DNA of 24,807 nucleotides from Nitriliruptorales bacterium (GCA_007133145.1 SLNF01000194.1:1-24807), one strand, 5' to 3'. Counted from the first letter of the stretch, positions 1 through 6,135 are shown. Program-made: numbers and translations. Notes: generated by a model not told the origin, from the letters alone.

Positions 1-1385
1 CCGATGTCGATGAAGTCCCCTTCGTCGAGTCCGACTTGATCGATGACCACGAGCGGCCGCGACGGGGTCAGCCCCTTGACCGTCTGTCCCAACGACTGGG
101 CGTAGTCGCGACCGGTGACGATGACGACGGGCTCGTCGGCGTCGAGCGCGTCCTCGGCGTAGCGGATGACCCCGCTGGCGAGGCGCTGGAGCCCCTCGTA
201 GTCGAGGCGCTCCGGCAGGTCGAGGGCCAGGGCGACCTGCCCGTCGCCCTCACGGTCCCAGCGCGCGAGTCCGTCGCTGATCGCCGAGGCGAGCACCCCT
301 CCCCCGCGGGCGAGCGCGCCGTTGAGGTGCGGGCGCACGACGGGCAGGTTGCGCAGCGGCAGCAGCGAGGGCTCGGCCCAGATCGTCGAGCCCGACAGCG
401 TGACCGTCTGGCTCGCCGCGCCGAGGACCGTCGCGCGCACCGTCTCGTCGGGCTCGACGTGCGTGAGCGCGGACAGTCGGCGGTTGAGCCGCAGCGCATG
501 GCCGAGCAGCGGTCCGACGTCGCCGTAGGCCGCGACGGCGTCGAGGGTCGCGGCGTCCTCCTCGCGGTAGTAGCACGAGCCGACTCCGCCGGAGAGCAGC
601 ACCGCCGTCGAGTCCGTCGCCGCGGGCATCGGCGGACCGAGGGCCACCGCCCGGGTCAACTCGCCCTCCTCACCGAGGGCGAGGTCGGCGACGACCTCGG
701 CCATGGCTTCGCACAACCGCTCGAGCTCCGGCAGTCGCGCCGGTGCGCCCTCACGCAGCTCGAGGCCGAGCAGGTCGGCGAGGCGGCGCCCCGGAGGGGC
801 GACGTGGACGACCGCGCCGCTCGTGGCCGAGACCTCGACCTGGCGCCCGCCCACCGCGGCGGCGGAGGCGTCGAGGTGGCGACCGAGGCGGAAGATCGCG
901 GCGTTGGCGGTGCCGCCGCCGATGTCGATGTTCGTGACCTGGGTGTAGTGCTCGACCGAGTAGGCCGCGGCGCCCGAGCCACGCCCGGCGATCTGCCCCT
1001 CGACGTTGGGTCCGGCCACGGTGACGACGAAGTCGCCGGCGAGGGCGGAGATCGCTTCGAGGATGGCGTCGGCGTTGCGGGTCCGGGCGATCTCACCGGT
1101 GACGACGACCGCGCCGGTCTCGACGGTCTCCGGTTCGACACCAGCCGCGGCGTACTCCCCCGCGACGATCGTCGCGAGGCGGTCGGCGTCGACGACGTCG
1201 GCACTCGCGAGCGGGGTGAGGTGGACCGGGCTCTCGTAGACCACGGTCCGGGTGTCGATCGCGAGGCGTGGGACCGAACCGCCACGCGCGGTGTCGCGCA
1301 CGAGGAGTCGGCTGAAGACGACCTGCGTCGTCGTCGTGCCCACGTCGATGCCGACGCTGAGCAACTCCCGTGACGACGCGCGCAC
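1..1385 (-). CDS. eutA: Ethanolamine ammonia-lyase reactivating factor EutA (3' end outside window)
   Basis: An ASKHA-fold ATPase related to EutA, which exchanges damaged adenosylcobalamin on ethanolamine ammonia-lyase (EutBC) for fresh cofactor. The frame is open from GTG at 1385 to the left edge, giving 461 residues. Family members are about 470 residues, so only a short C-terminal piece is missing. Visible motifs are the phosphate-1 loop DVGTTTT (residues 14-20), the family stretches VVVTGEIARTRNA and LAGDFVVTVAGPN, the phosphate-2 loop NIDIGGGTANAAIF, and LLSGGVGS. A G-rich ribosome-binding site (GGGGGG) lies about 9 bases before the GTG. It starts 18 bases after the eutN stop, so the two are co-transcribed. 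eutB and eutC are not in this window and would be expected past the left edge. Family assignment is firm; ethanolamine as the substrate is inferred from the family. Confidence 0.93.
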   Translation of the reverse strand, partial: MRASSRELLSVGIDVGTTTTQVVFSRLLVRDTARGGSVPRLAIDTRTVVYESPVHLTPLASADVVDADRLATIVAGEYAAAGVEPETVETGAVVVTGEIARTRNADAILEAISALAGDFVVTVAGPNVEGQIAGRGSGAAAYSVEHYTQVTNIDIGGGTANAAIFRLGRHLDASAAAVGGRQVEVSATSGAVVHVAPPGRRLADLLGLELREGAPARLPELERLCEAMAEVVADLALGEEGELTRAVALGPPMPAATDSTAVLLSGGVGSCYYREEDAATLDAVAAYGDVGPLLGHALRLNRRLSALTHVEPDETVRATVLGAASQTVTLSGSTIWAEPSLLPLRNLPVVRPHLNGALARGGGVLASAISDGLARWDREGDGQVALALDLPERLDYEGLQRLASGVIRYAEDALDADEPVVIVTGRDYAQSLGQTVKGLTPSRPLVVIDQVGLDEGDFIDI

Positions 1386-1403
1386 GCCTGCCGACCCCCC
1401 TTG

Positions 1404-1694
1404 TTAGCTCTTGCGGAACGTGACCTCGCCATCGGCTTCGAGCGAGTCGATGATGCCCATGATCACCGCGTCGACGGGTCGCTCGAGGGTGACCTGGGTG
1501 TGCCGCGCGGCGCTGCCCCGGGCGACGAGGACGAGTTCTCCCTCGCCGGCGCCGACGGCGTCGGCGGCGATGAACGCCGTACCGGTGGGCTCGCCGTCGA
1601 GGCCCGCCTCACGCACGACGAGGAGCTTGATGCCTGTGAGCGCGGGATCCTTGACCGTCGAGACCGCCGAGCCCTCGACGCGCGCGATCAGCAT
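1404..1694 (-). CDS. eutN: Bacterial microcompartment vertex protein, EutN/CcmL family
   Basis: A 96-residue protein of the EutN/CcmL/PduN family, whose pentamers cap the vertices of bacterial microcompartments. It begins MLIARVEGSAVSTVKDP, the classic N-terminus of the family, and carries the signature DAVGAGEGELVLVARGSAAR (about residues 45-64) and the C-terminal PVDAVIMGIIDS. The frame is open upstream, but ATG at 1694 matches the family start; residues before it are low-complexity and not conserved. No good ribosome-binding site precedes this ATG. Instead a 10-codon mini-ORF with a strong site ends 4 bases upstream, suggesting translational coupling. eutA follows after 18 bases. The hexameric BMC shell proteins a full compartment needs are not in the window. 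Confidence 0.95.
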   Translation of the reverse strand: MLIARVEGSAVSTVKDPALTGIKLLVVREAGLDGEPTGTAFIAADAVGAGEGELVLVARGSAARHTQVTLERPVDAVIMGIIDSLEADGEVTFRKS

Positions 1695-1698
1695 CGCG

Positions 1699-1731
1699 TC
1701 ATCCGCCCGGCCCGTGTGCCCGCCACCGCAT
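1699..1731 (-). CDS. Possible 10-codon leader ORF ahead of eutN
   Basis: A short reading frame, ATG at 1731 to TGA at 1699, encoding MRWRAHGPGG. Its start is preceded by GAGGAGGGC (1732-1740 on the complementary strand), one of the strongest ribosome-binding sites in this part of the window. Its stop lies 4 bases before the eutN ATG, which has no good site of its own. The natural reading is a leader that delivers ribosomes to eutN by termination-reinitiation. It could also be chance: the Shine-Dalgarno may serve eutN from a distance. No homology can be judged at this length. Confidence 0.4.
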   Translation of the reverse strand: MRWRAHGPGG

Positions 1732-1776
1732 GCCCTCCTCGCCGCGCTCGACCGCGCCGACGGCCCGTGAACCAGG

Positions 1777-1805
1777 AACATCCCACGACTGCGCGCGAAT
1801 GGCAA
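1777..1805 (-). promoter_or_regulatory. Candidate promoter of eutN-eutA
   Basis: On the minus strand, TTGCCA (1800-1805, five of six matches to TTGACA) is followed after exactly 17 bases by GATGTT (1777-1782, a weak -10 keeping A at position 2 and T at position 6). Transcription would start near 1770, ahead of the leader ORF. A near-palindromic 12-mer, GCGATCGTTCGC (1809-1820), sits just upstream of the -35 and could be an operator. Found by eye. Confidence 0.33.
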
Positions 1806-1829
1806 TAGGCGATCGTTCGCATTCGGCCG

Positions 1830-1848
1830 ACCGGGCCTGGGGGCCGGT
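1830..1848 (-). terminator. Hairpin after the second merR gene
   Basis: The 8-base arm 1830-1837 pairs with the 7-base arm 1842-1848 (7 pairs, one bulged base) around the tetraloop 1838-1841. It lies 5 bases beyond the merR stop and upstream of the candidate eutN promoter, as expected of a boundary between two units. It has no U tract, which is common in GC-rich actinobacteria. Confidence 0.4.
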
Positions 1849-1853
1849 GGGGC

Positions 1854-2387
1854 TCAGGAGCCCGTGTCGGCGTCGTCGGCGCCCGCAGGGGCGTCCATGC
1901 TCACAGGGTAGGCCGGCTCGCCAGGCAACTCCGTGATGGCGGCCTCGGTCTCGGCGGCGAGTGGCTCCACGTCGATGGCGAAGACTCCCTGCCCCCTGCG
2001 GAGCAGGTCGATGATCTGACGTTCGTCGTCCATCGCGTAGACCGTCTGCCCGTCGCTCATGAGCGTGATCGACGAGAGGGAGAGCCCGCGGTCGCGCACG
2101 AACTCGAGCGCCTCGCGGATGCGCTGCAGGGCGATGCCGGTGTCGAGGAGGCGCTTGATGACCTTGAGTTGGACGATGTCGTCGAAGGCGTAGAGGCGCT
2201 GGGAGCCCGAGCCGGTCGCGCTGCGCACCGAGGCCCGGACGAGGCCCGTCGTCGTCCAGTAGTCGAGTTGACGGTAGGTGATGCCCACGAGCTTGCACAC
2301 CGCCGGGCCCCGGTAGCCGCGCGGGCCGGCGTCGATGCCGGGCAACGGAATGTCGCGGAGATACCGGTTCGATGATCGTCCGCCCAT
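1854..2387 (-). CDS. MerR-family transcriptional regulator, Rv1830-like
   Basis: A 177-residue regulator with a MerR-type winged helix-turn-helix at about residues 25-95: YRGPAVCKLVGITYRQLDYW, then the wing SATGSGSQRLYAFDDIVQLK and the helix LLDTGIALQRIREAL. The C-terminal part (ITLMSDGQTVYAMDDERQIIDLL, then GQGVFAIDVEPL) matches my memory of mycobacterial Rv1830, which also sits next to the bifunctional nuclease gene. It has no cysteine cluster typical of metal-sensing MerR proteins, so the ligand is unknown. ATG at 2387 is preceded by GAGGGG at good spacing. A 272-base gap with a promoter of its own separates it from the nuclease gene, so it is probably transcribed separately. eutN lies directly downstream; whether this protein regulates it is untested. 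Confidence 0.9.
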   Translation of the reverse strand: MGGRSSNRYLRDIPLPGIDAGPRGYRGPAVCKLVGITYRQLDYWTTTGLVRASVRSATGSGSQRLYAFDDIVQLKVIKRLLDTGIALQRIREALEFVRDRGLSLSSITLMSDGQTVYAMDDERQIIDLLRRGQGVFAIDVEPLAAETEAAITELPGEPAYPVSMDAPAGADDADTGS

Positions 2388-2492
2388 GCCTCGCCCCTCG
2401 GATCGTCCCTGCGCTGCCCCACGGCGGGCGACCGCCGGCCTCGCGCCCCACGCCGACGCTGGATGCCAGTGCCGTGATTCCAGCGGTGCTGC

Positions 2493-2521
2493 ACGCTACT
2501 GCGCCACCCACCGGCGGTCAA
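2493..2521 (-). promoter_or_regulatory. Candidate promoter of the Rv1830-like merR
   Basis: On the minus strand TTGACC (2516-2521, five of six matches) is followed after 17 bases by TAGCGT (2493-2498). Transcription would begin near 2486, giving a leader of about 100 bases. The -35 overlaps one arm of an inverted repeat (2512-2519 with 2530-2537), which could be an operator. This is the best promoter-like match I found in the window. Confidence 0.48.
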
Positions 2522-2586
2522 CAACCCGGGACCGCCGTCCACACGGCGGGGGAATCTCCACAACCTGGGGACAACACTGTGGGTGA
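2512..2586. repeat. Overlapping inverted repeats and DnaA-box-like sites upstream of merR
   Basis: Three related segments lie side by side: 2512-2519, 2530-2538 and 2543-2549. The middle one is complementary to both neighbours, giving a 9-pair-class arrangement of 8 pairs on one side and 7 pairs with a 4-base loop on the other. Four sites resembling the actinobacterial DnaA box TTGTCCACA overlap or follow: 2535-2543 (7 of 9), 2554-2562 (7 of 9), 2566-2574 reversed (8 of 9) and 2578-2586 reversed (6 of 9). The block covers and extends upstream of the merR -35 element. The rest of the 2388-2659 gap holds only an AT-rich patch at about 2621-2645 without a clear function. Confidence 0.4.
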
Positions 2587-2659
2587 CGCGTTGCGGGACG
2601 CCGAGAGCGTGCGCTCAACGCATGAAAAACTATCTAGAGTATTCGATGGAGATGCAGCG

Positions 2660-3133
2660 CTACTGATCGAAGTCCTCGGGGGTGACCTCGTCGAGGAACT
2701 CCTTGAAGCGCTCGACCTCCTCCTCCTCGTCGTCCTCGATCTCGATGCCGGCCTCGTCGAGCACGCCCTCGTGCGCGTAGATCGGCACGCTCGCCCGCAC
2801 GGCGAGGGCGATGGCGTCGGAGGGCCGGGAGGAGACGACGACGGGCTGCTTGCCGGAGGCCATGTGGATCTCTGCGTAGAAGGTGCCCTCATGGAGCTCG
2901 GTGACCACGATGCGCTCGACGCCCACCTCGAGGGCCTCGAGCAGGTCGCGCAGGAGATCGTGGGTCATCGGCCGTTGGGTCACGACCCCCTGGAGGGCGA
3001 ACGCGATCGACGTCGCCTCGACCGGACCGATCCAGATCGGCAGGAAGCGCGTGCCACCCGTCTCCTTGAGCAGGACGATCGGCTGGTTGTGCGGCAGCTC
3101 CACGCGCACGCCCACGAGCTCGAGCTCGATCAC
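2660..3133 (-). CDS. Bifunctional nuclease family protein (DUF151)
   Basis: A 157-residue DUF151/BFN-domain protein, the counterpart of M. tuberculosis Rv1829. Members related to plant and bacterial bifunctional nucleases have been reported to cut RNA and DNA, but the cellular role of the actinobacterial proteins is unclear. The domain spans residues 1-130: MIELELVGVRVEL, then FLPIWIGPVEATSIAFALQG, and the family signature SSRPSDAIALAVR (101-113). A strongly acidic tail follows (residues 132-155, including DDEEEE). The start is GTG at 3133, with GAGGAG about 6 bases upstream. A likely promoter overlaps the end of the carboxypeptidase gene upstream, so it may be expressed both alone and by read-through. 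Confidence 0.93.
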   Translation of the reverse strand: MIELELVGVRVELPHNQPIVLLKETGGTRFLPIWIGPVEATSIAFALQGVVTQRPMTHDLLRDLLEALEVGVERIVVTELHEGTFYAEIHMASGKQPVVVSSRPSDAIALAVRASVPIYAHEGVLDEAGIEIEDDEEEEVERFKEFLDEVTPEDFDQ

Positions 3134-3161
3134 CGCGGCTCCTCTACCTCGACCTGCCCTG

Positions 3162-3191
3162 AGTCTACGGGCCTGCCCCGTCCGGCCTCAA
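3162..3191 (-). promoter_or_regulatory. Candidate promoter of the bifunctional nuclease gene
   Basis: Minus strand: TTGAGG (3186-3191) and TAGACT (3162-3167) are separated by 18 bases, each matching consensus at four of six positions. The -35 overlaps the stop codon of the carboxypeptidase gene; transcription would start about 22 bases before the GTG. Found by eye. Confidence 0.35.
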
Positions 3192-4384
3192 TCGACCTCC
3201 ACCTCCGCGGGAGCGAGGCGGGCGAGTGCCCGCAGGCCGTCGGCGACCGCGGCGCCGACCGCACCCGCGCCATTCGTCCCGCCCCCGGCATCGACGGGCG
3301 CGGCGAGGTGCAGCGCACCGGCGTCGAGGTCCTCCCCGTCGACGGTGACGACGAGCTCACCCGCGCTGGCCCCCGCCGGCGCGGGGCGCTCGAGGGTCGG
3401 GTCGAGGGTCGCCTCGGCGGTGATCTCGGCCTCGGCGGGCAGGGTCTCGGCCAGTCCGTCGGCGAGCACGAGGGGCACCTCGGTGTCCGCCCAGCGGTAC
3501 CGCAGCAACGACACGTCGTCCTCGACGCGCAGCAGCCGGGTGGTGTCGAAACCGTGGTCGAGCAGCGCGGCGCTGTCGGCGAAGCTGTCGTCGCTGCCGA
3601 GTACGACGGCGAACAGGGTACGGCCGTCGCGCTCGGCGCTCGCCACGAGGCAGAACCCGGCCAGGGACGTGAAGCCCGTCTTCACGCCGGTCGCGCCCTC
3701 GTAGGTCCCGAGGAGCTCGTTGCGGTTGTCGAGGCGGCCGAGGACGGGGTCGTCGATGCTCGTCCGCCCGACGAGCTCGGCGAACGTCGCGTCGGCCATC
3801 GCGACCGCGCCGAGCTCGGCGAGGTCGGCGGGGCTCGCGGCGTGCGCGGGATCGGTGTTGAGCCCCGAGCTGTCCCGGAAGTCGGTGGCGGCGAGTCCGG
3901 CCTCGACCGCACGGGCGTTCATGCGCTCGACGAAGACCTCCTCGCTGCCGGCGAGATGCTCGGCGATGGCCACCGCGCCGTCGTTGCCCGACTCGAGAAG
4001 GATGCCGGCCACGAGGCGTTCCATCGCGAGCTCCTGTCCCTCCTCGAGGCGCAGCGTCGCGGCGCCGGGGGTCCGCCCGATCGCGGCGGCGTTGGCCGAG
4101 ACCGTCACGAGCTCGTCGGGGTCGGCCTCCTCGAGGGCGAGCAGGGCCGTCATGATCTTCGTCGTCGAAGCCATCGGACGGGCCGTGTCGGCGTCGACGT
4201 CGACGATCCGGGCGTCGCTTGCCGGCTCCCACAGCACCGCTCCCTCGGCGGTGACCGCGGGCTCGGCCCACGCGGGCGGGGCGGCGGACAGGACGGCGAG
4301 GACGACGAGGAGGGCGACGGCGCCCGCCGGCCGGAGCCCTCGGCCACGAGCCGTGGTGGCCAAGGCGGCGGGAGGAGGGGCCAT
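3188..4384 (-). CDS. Secreted D-alanyl-D-alanine carboxypeptidase (S11 family)
   Basis: A 398-residue penicillin-binding protein of the DacA/DacF type, which removes the terminal D-Ala from peptidoglycan stem peptides outside the membrane. A signal peptide covers residues 1-40: Arg-rich start, hydrophobic core GAVALLVVLAVLSAAPP, and probable cleavage after AWA. All three active-site motifs are present: STTK (73-76, nucleophile Ser73), SGN (132-134) and KTG (235-237). The catalytic domain is followed by a roughly 110-residue C-terminal extension resembling the beta-rich PBP5 C-terminal domain. I see no C-terminal membrane helix, so the protein may be released or loosely attached. ATG at 4384 shares one base with the upstream merR stop (TGATG), so translation is coupled. 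This gene is not in the equivalent Mycobacterium cluster. Confidence 0.95.
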   Translation of the reverse strand: MAPPPAALATTARGRGLRPAGAVALLVVLAVLSAAPPAWAEPAVTAEGAVLWEPASDARIVDVDADTARPMASTTKIMTALLALEEADPDELVTVSANAAAIGRTPGAATLRLEEGQELAMERLVAGILLESGNDGAVAIAEHLAGSEEVFVERMNARAVEAGLAATDFRDSSGLNTDPAHAASPADLAELGAVAMADATFAELVGRTSIDDPVLGRLDNRNELLGTYEGATGVKTGFTSLAGFCLVASAERDGRTLFAVVLGSDDSFADSAALLDHGFDTTRLLRVEDDVSLLRYRWADTEVPLVLADGLAETLPAEAEITAEATLDPTLERPAPAGASAGELVVTVDGEDLDAGALHLAAPVDAGGGTNGAGAVGAAVADGLRALARLAPAEVEVD

Positions 4385-5127
4385 CAGCGGTCGTGGTGGA
4401 CGTGGGCGCGCAGCTCGCGCGAGAGCAGGACCGACTGCAGGCGGGTGGTGAGCTCGGCGAGGGTCTCGAGTTGGCGGGCCGCCTGCCGACGGGCCTCGGG
4501 GTTGCGCTGGCGCTGCAAGGGGATGACGAGCTGCTCGAAGAGCGCGACCTCACGCTCGGCGAACTGCCGGTACATCCGCAGGTGGCGGGGCTCGAGACCG
4601 AGGCGCAGCAGCTCCTTGGCCGTACGCCCCGCGGCGACGTCGTCGGCGTCGAAGGGGGCGCCCTCGTCGCCATGACCGCCGAGGATCCCGAAGTCGCGCA
4701 GCGCCCGGACCTGCGCGGCGTCGAGGCCGGTTGCCTCGCAGAGCTCGCGGAGCCCCACTTGCGAGGGTGTGCCGGGGACCTCGATCGGCGCCACGGCGGT
4801 GGGGTCGGCTGGCGCGGCGCCCGCCCTCGTCGGGGTGGGCTCGGCGGTGGCCTCCGCGGCCGCCGAGCCCGGCAGCTCCCCCGCGTCGAGCCGCTCGAGC
4901 TGCTCGCGGATGACCTTGAGGGGCAGGTAGTGGTCCCGCTGGGCGGTGAGGATGAAGCGCAGCCGGTCAACGTCGTCGTCGGTGAACTTGCGGTAGCCCG
5001 ACTCGGTGCGATCGGGGTAGATCAGACCTTCGGACTCGAGGAAGCGGATCTTCGAGATCGTGATGTCCTCGAACTCCTCCTTCAGCTGGTTGAGGACCTC
5101 GCCGATCGTGTAGCCATCACCGGGCAC
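4384..5127 (-). CDS. MerR-family regulator with C-terminal effector domain, Rv1828-like
   Basis: A 247-residue regulator. An N-terminal MerR winged helix-turn-helix (about residues 6-80) reads YTIGEVLNQLKEEFEDITIS, then IRFLESEGLIYPDRTESGYR and HYLPLKVIREQLERL. An Ala/Pro/Thr-rich linker (84-120) leads to a second helical domain (121-247: VGLRELCEATGLDAAQVRAL, ending LSRELRAHVHHDR). This two-domain form is typical of the M. tuberculosis Rv1828 family, which lies directly after garA as here. GTG at 5127 follows the garA stop by 15 bases with a G-rich site upstream, so it is in the garA unit. Its ligand and targets are unknown to me. Confidence 0.92.
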   Translation of the reverse strand: MPGDGYTIGEVLNQLKEEFEDITISKIRFLESEGLIYPDRTESGYRKFTDDDVDRLRFILTAQRDHYLPLKVIREQLERLDAGELPGSAAAEATAEPTPTRAGAAPADPTAVAPIEVPGTPSQVGLRELCEATGLDAAQVRALRDFGILGGHGDEGAPFDADDVAAGRTAKELLRLGLEPRHLRMYRQFAEREVALFEQLVIPLQRQRNPEARRQAARQLETLAELTTRLQSVLLSRELRAHVHHDR

Positions 5128-5142
5128 CGTCGACCCCGCGCC

Positions 5143-5622
5143 TCACGTCGTCGGCTCCGCGACGATCGCGAGGAGCTTGAACTTGCCGACCTGGACCTCG
5201 TCGCCGGTGACGATCTGCTGGTCCTCGGCCCTCCGGCCGTTGACGTAGGTGCCGTTGAGGCTTCCGGAGTCGTGCACCCAGAAGCGGTCACCGTCGCGCC
5301 GGAACTCCGCGTGGCGGCGCGAGACCGTGATGTCGTCGAGGAAGATGTCGCTGTCGGGGTGGCGTCCGACGGTGACGACGTCGCTGTCGAGGAGGTAGCG
5401 CGCGCCCTGGTTGGGCCCGCGGACGACGGCGAGCAGGGCCGTGCCGCTCTCGAGGTCGGCGAGGATGCCACGCTGGTCGATGCCCTCGTCGACGGGGCCG
5501 TCGACGTCGATCCGGCCGATCGCGCCCGTCGTCTGGTCGGTCACCGGCGCGAGCGGGCGTCCGCAGTTGCCGCAGAAGTTCGCGTCGGTCGGGTTCTCGT
5601 GACCGCAGTGCGTGCAGTACAT
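5143..5622 (-). CDS. garA: Zinc-ribbon plus FHA-domain protein, GarA/OdhI-like
   Basis: A 159-residue protein in the position of garA. Residues 3-20 form a zinc ribbon with two CxxC pairs (Cys3, Cys6, Cys17, Cys20). The C-terminal FHA domain (about 62-155) has its core residues: VGRHPDSDIFLDD (86-98), SRRHAEF (101-107) and GSLNGTYVNGR (120-130). GarA and OdhI bind 2-oxoglutarate dehydrogenase and glutamate-metabolism enzymes and are switched off by phosphorylation of an N-terminal Thr pair. Here Thr31-Thr32 (DQTTGAIG) lie between zinc ribbon and FHA domain and may be the equivalent, though the surrounding ETTS motif is not kept. An upstream in-frame extension exists, but ATG at 5622 has a GGGGAG site and begins the zinc ribbon. 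It follows gcvH after an 84-base gap holding a hairpin and a candidate promoter. Confidence 0.9.
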   Translation of the reverse strand: MYCTHCGHENPTDANFCGNCGRPLAPVTDQTTGAIGRIDVDGPVDEGIDQRGILADLESGTALLAVVRGPNQGARYLLDSDVVTVGRHPDSDIFLDDITVSRRHAEFRRDGDRFWVHDSGSLNGTYVNGRRAEDQQIVTGDEVQVGKFKLLAIVAEPTT

Positions 5623-5670
5623 CCGCTCCCCACTTCCCGTCGATGGACGCGAGCGGCCCGACGGAGGCGC

Positions 5671-5679
5671 ATCGTAGCA
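5671..5679 (-). promoter_or_regulatory. Candidate extended -10 promoter of garA
   Basis: Minus strand: TACGAT (5671-5676, matching TATAAT at the four most conserved positions) is preceded by TGC (5677-5679), an extended -10 element. No convincing -35 is visible. Transcription would start near 5664, about 40 bases before the garA ATG and just past the hairpin after gcvH. Confidence 0.42.
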
Positions 5680-5685
5680 GCGCAT

Positions 5686-5706
5686 CCCGTGGGACGGCCC
5701 CACGGG
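5686..5706 (-). terminator. Perfect hairpin directly after gcvH
   Basis: CCCGTGGG (5686-5693) and CCCACGGG (5699-5706) form an uninterrupted 8-pair stem with a 5-base loop, starting at the base after the gcvH stop codon. It may be a terminator, a partial attenuator, or a stabiliser of the gcvH mRNA end. There is no U tract. A candidate garA promoter follows immediately. Confidence 0.55.
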
Positions 5707-6087
5707 CTATGCGCGGGCGATGAGCGCCTCGTAGGCCTCGGCGCTGAGCATGCCGTCGAGCTCGACGGGGTCGTCGGCGTCGATCGCGACCATCCAGCCC
5801 TCACCGAAGGGGTCGCGGTTCACGAGCTCGGGTCGCGACTCGAGCTCCTCGTTGCGCTCGCTGATCGTGCCCGAGACCGGCGCGTAGAGGTCGGACACGC
5901 TCTTCGTCGACTCGACCTCGCCGAAGGGCTGGCCACGCTCGACGCGTGTGCCCGCCGCCGGCAGGTCGACGTAGACGACGTCGCCGAGCGCCTCCTGGGC
6001 GTAGCTGGTGATGCCGACGACGACGCGGGCGCCCTCGACCCGCGCCCACTCGTGCTCCTCGGAGTACTTGAGATCTGCTGGGTTCAC
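5707..6087 (-). CDS. gcvH: Glycine cleavage system H protein
   Basis: A 126-residue lipoyl carrier that shuttles the aminomethyl group of glycine between GcvP, GcvT and GcvL. Its sequence is typical throughout: LKYSEEHEWARVEG, ITSYAQEALGDVVYVDLP, and the lipoylation site GEVESTKSVSDLYAPVSG with Lys62 as the modified residue. The C-terminal NRDPFGEGWMVAI is also typical. GTG at 6087 gives the standard family length, with GAGGAG upstream. The other glycine cleavage genes are not in this window; as in mycobacteria, gcvH stands apart next to garA. An 8-base inverted repeat flanks its ribosome-binding site and could hide it in RNA structure. Confidence 0.97.
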   Translation of the reverse strand: MNPADLKYSEEHEWARVEGARVVVGITSYAQEALGDVVYVDLPAAGTRVERGQPFGEVESTKSVSDLYAPVSGTISERNEELESRPELVNRDPFGEGWMVAIDADDPVELDGMLSAEAYEALIARA

Positions 6088-6132
6088 CCCGGCGCTCCTC
6101 GAGAGGTGGCCTGCAACGGTCGATGCGCCGGG
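6088..6132 (-). promoter_or_regulatory. Inverted repeat enclosing the gcvH ribosome-binding site
   Basis: CCCGGCGC (6088-6095) and GCGCCGGG (6125-6132) are perfect 8-base complements separated by 29 bases. In the transcript the second arm lies between the GAGGAG site and the GTG start, and the site itself can pair with a nearby CCTC. A folded leader would mask the start region. It does not resemble a glycine riboswitch: it is far too short and lacks the tandem aptamer core. Confidence 0.35.
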
Positions 6133-6135
6133 ATG

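Noticed and set aside
36..1373. Plus-strand open frame of 445 codons at the left edge
   Set aside because: It is antisense to eutA, which is recognised by its ATPase loops and family-wide sequence.
2535..2586. Replication origin based on DnaA-box-like sites
   Set aside because: Four weak sites in 52 bases, no AT-rich unwinding region and no dnaA, dnaN or parAB nearby. A regulatory role is more plausible.
6088..6135. Glycine riboswitch ahead of gcvH
   Set aside because: The gap is only 48 bases, too short for even one glycine aptamer, and no conserved aptamer core is visible.
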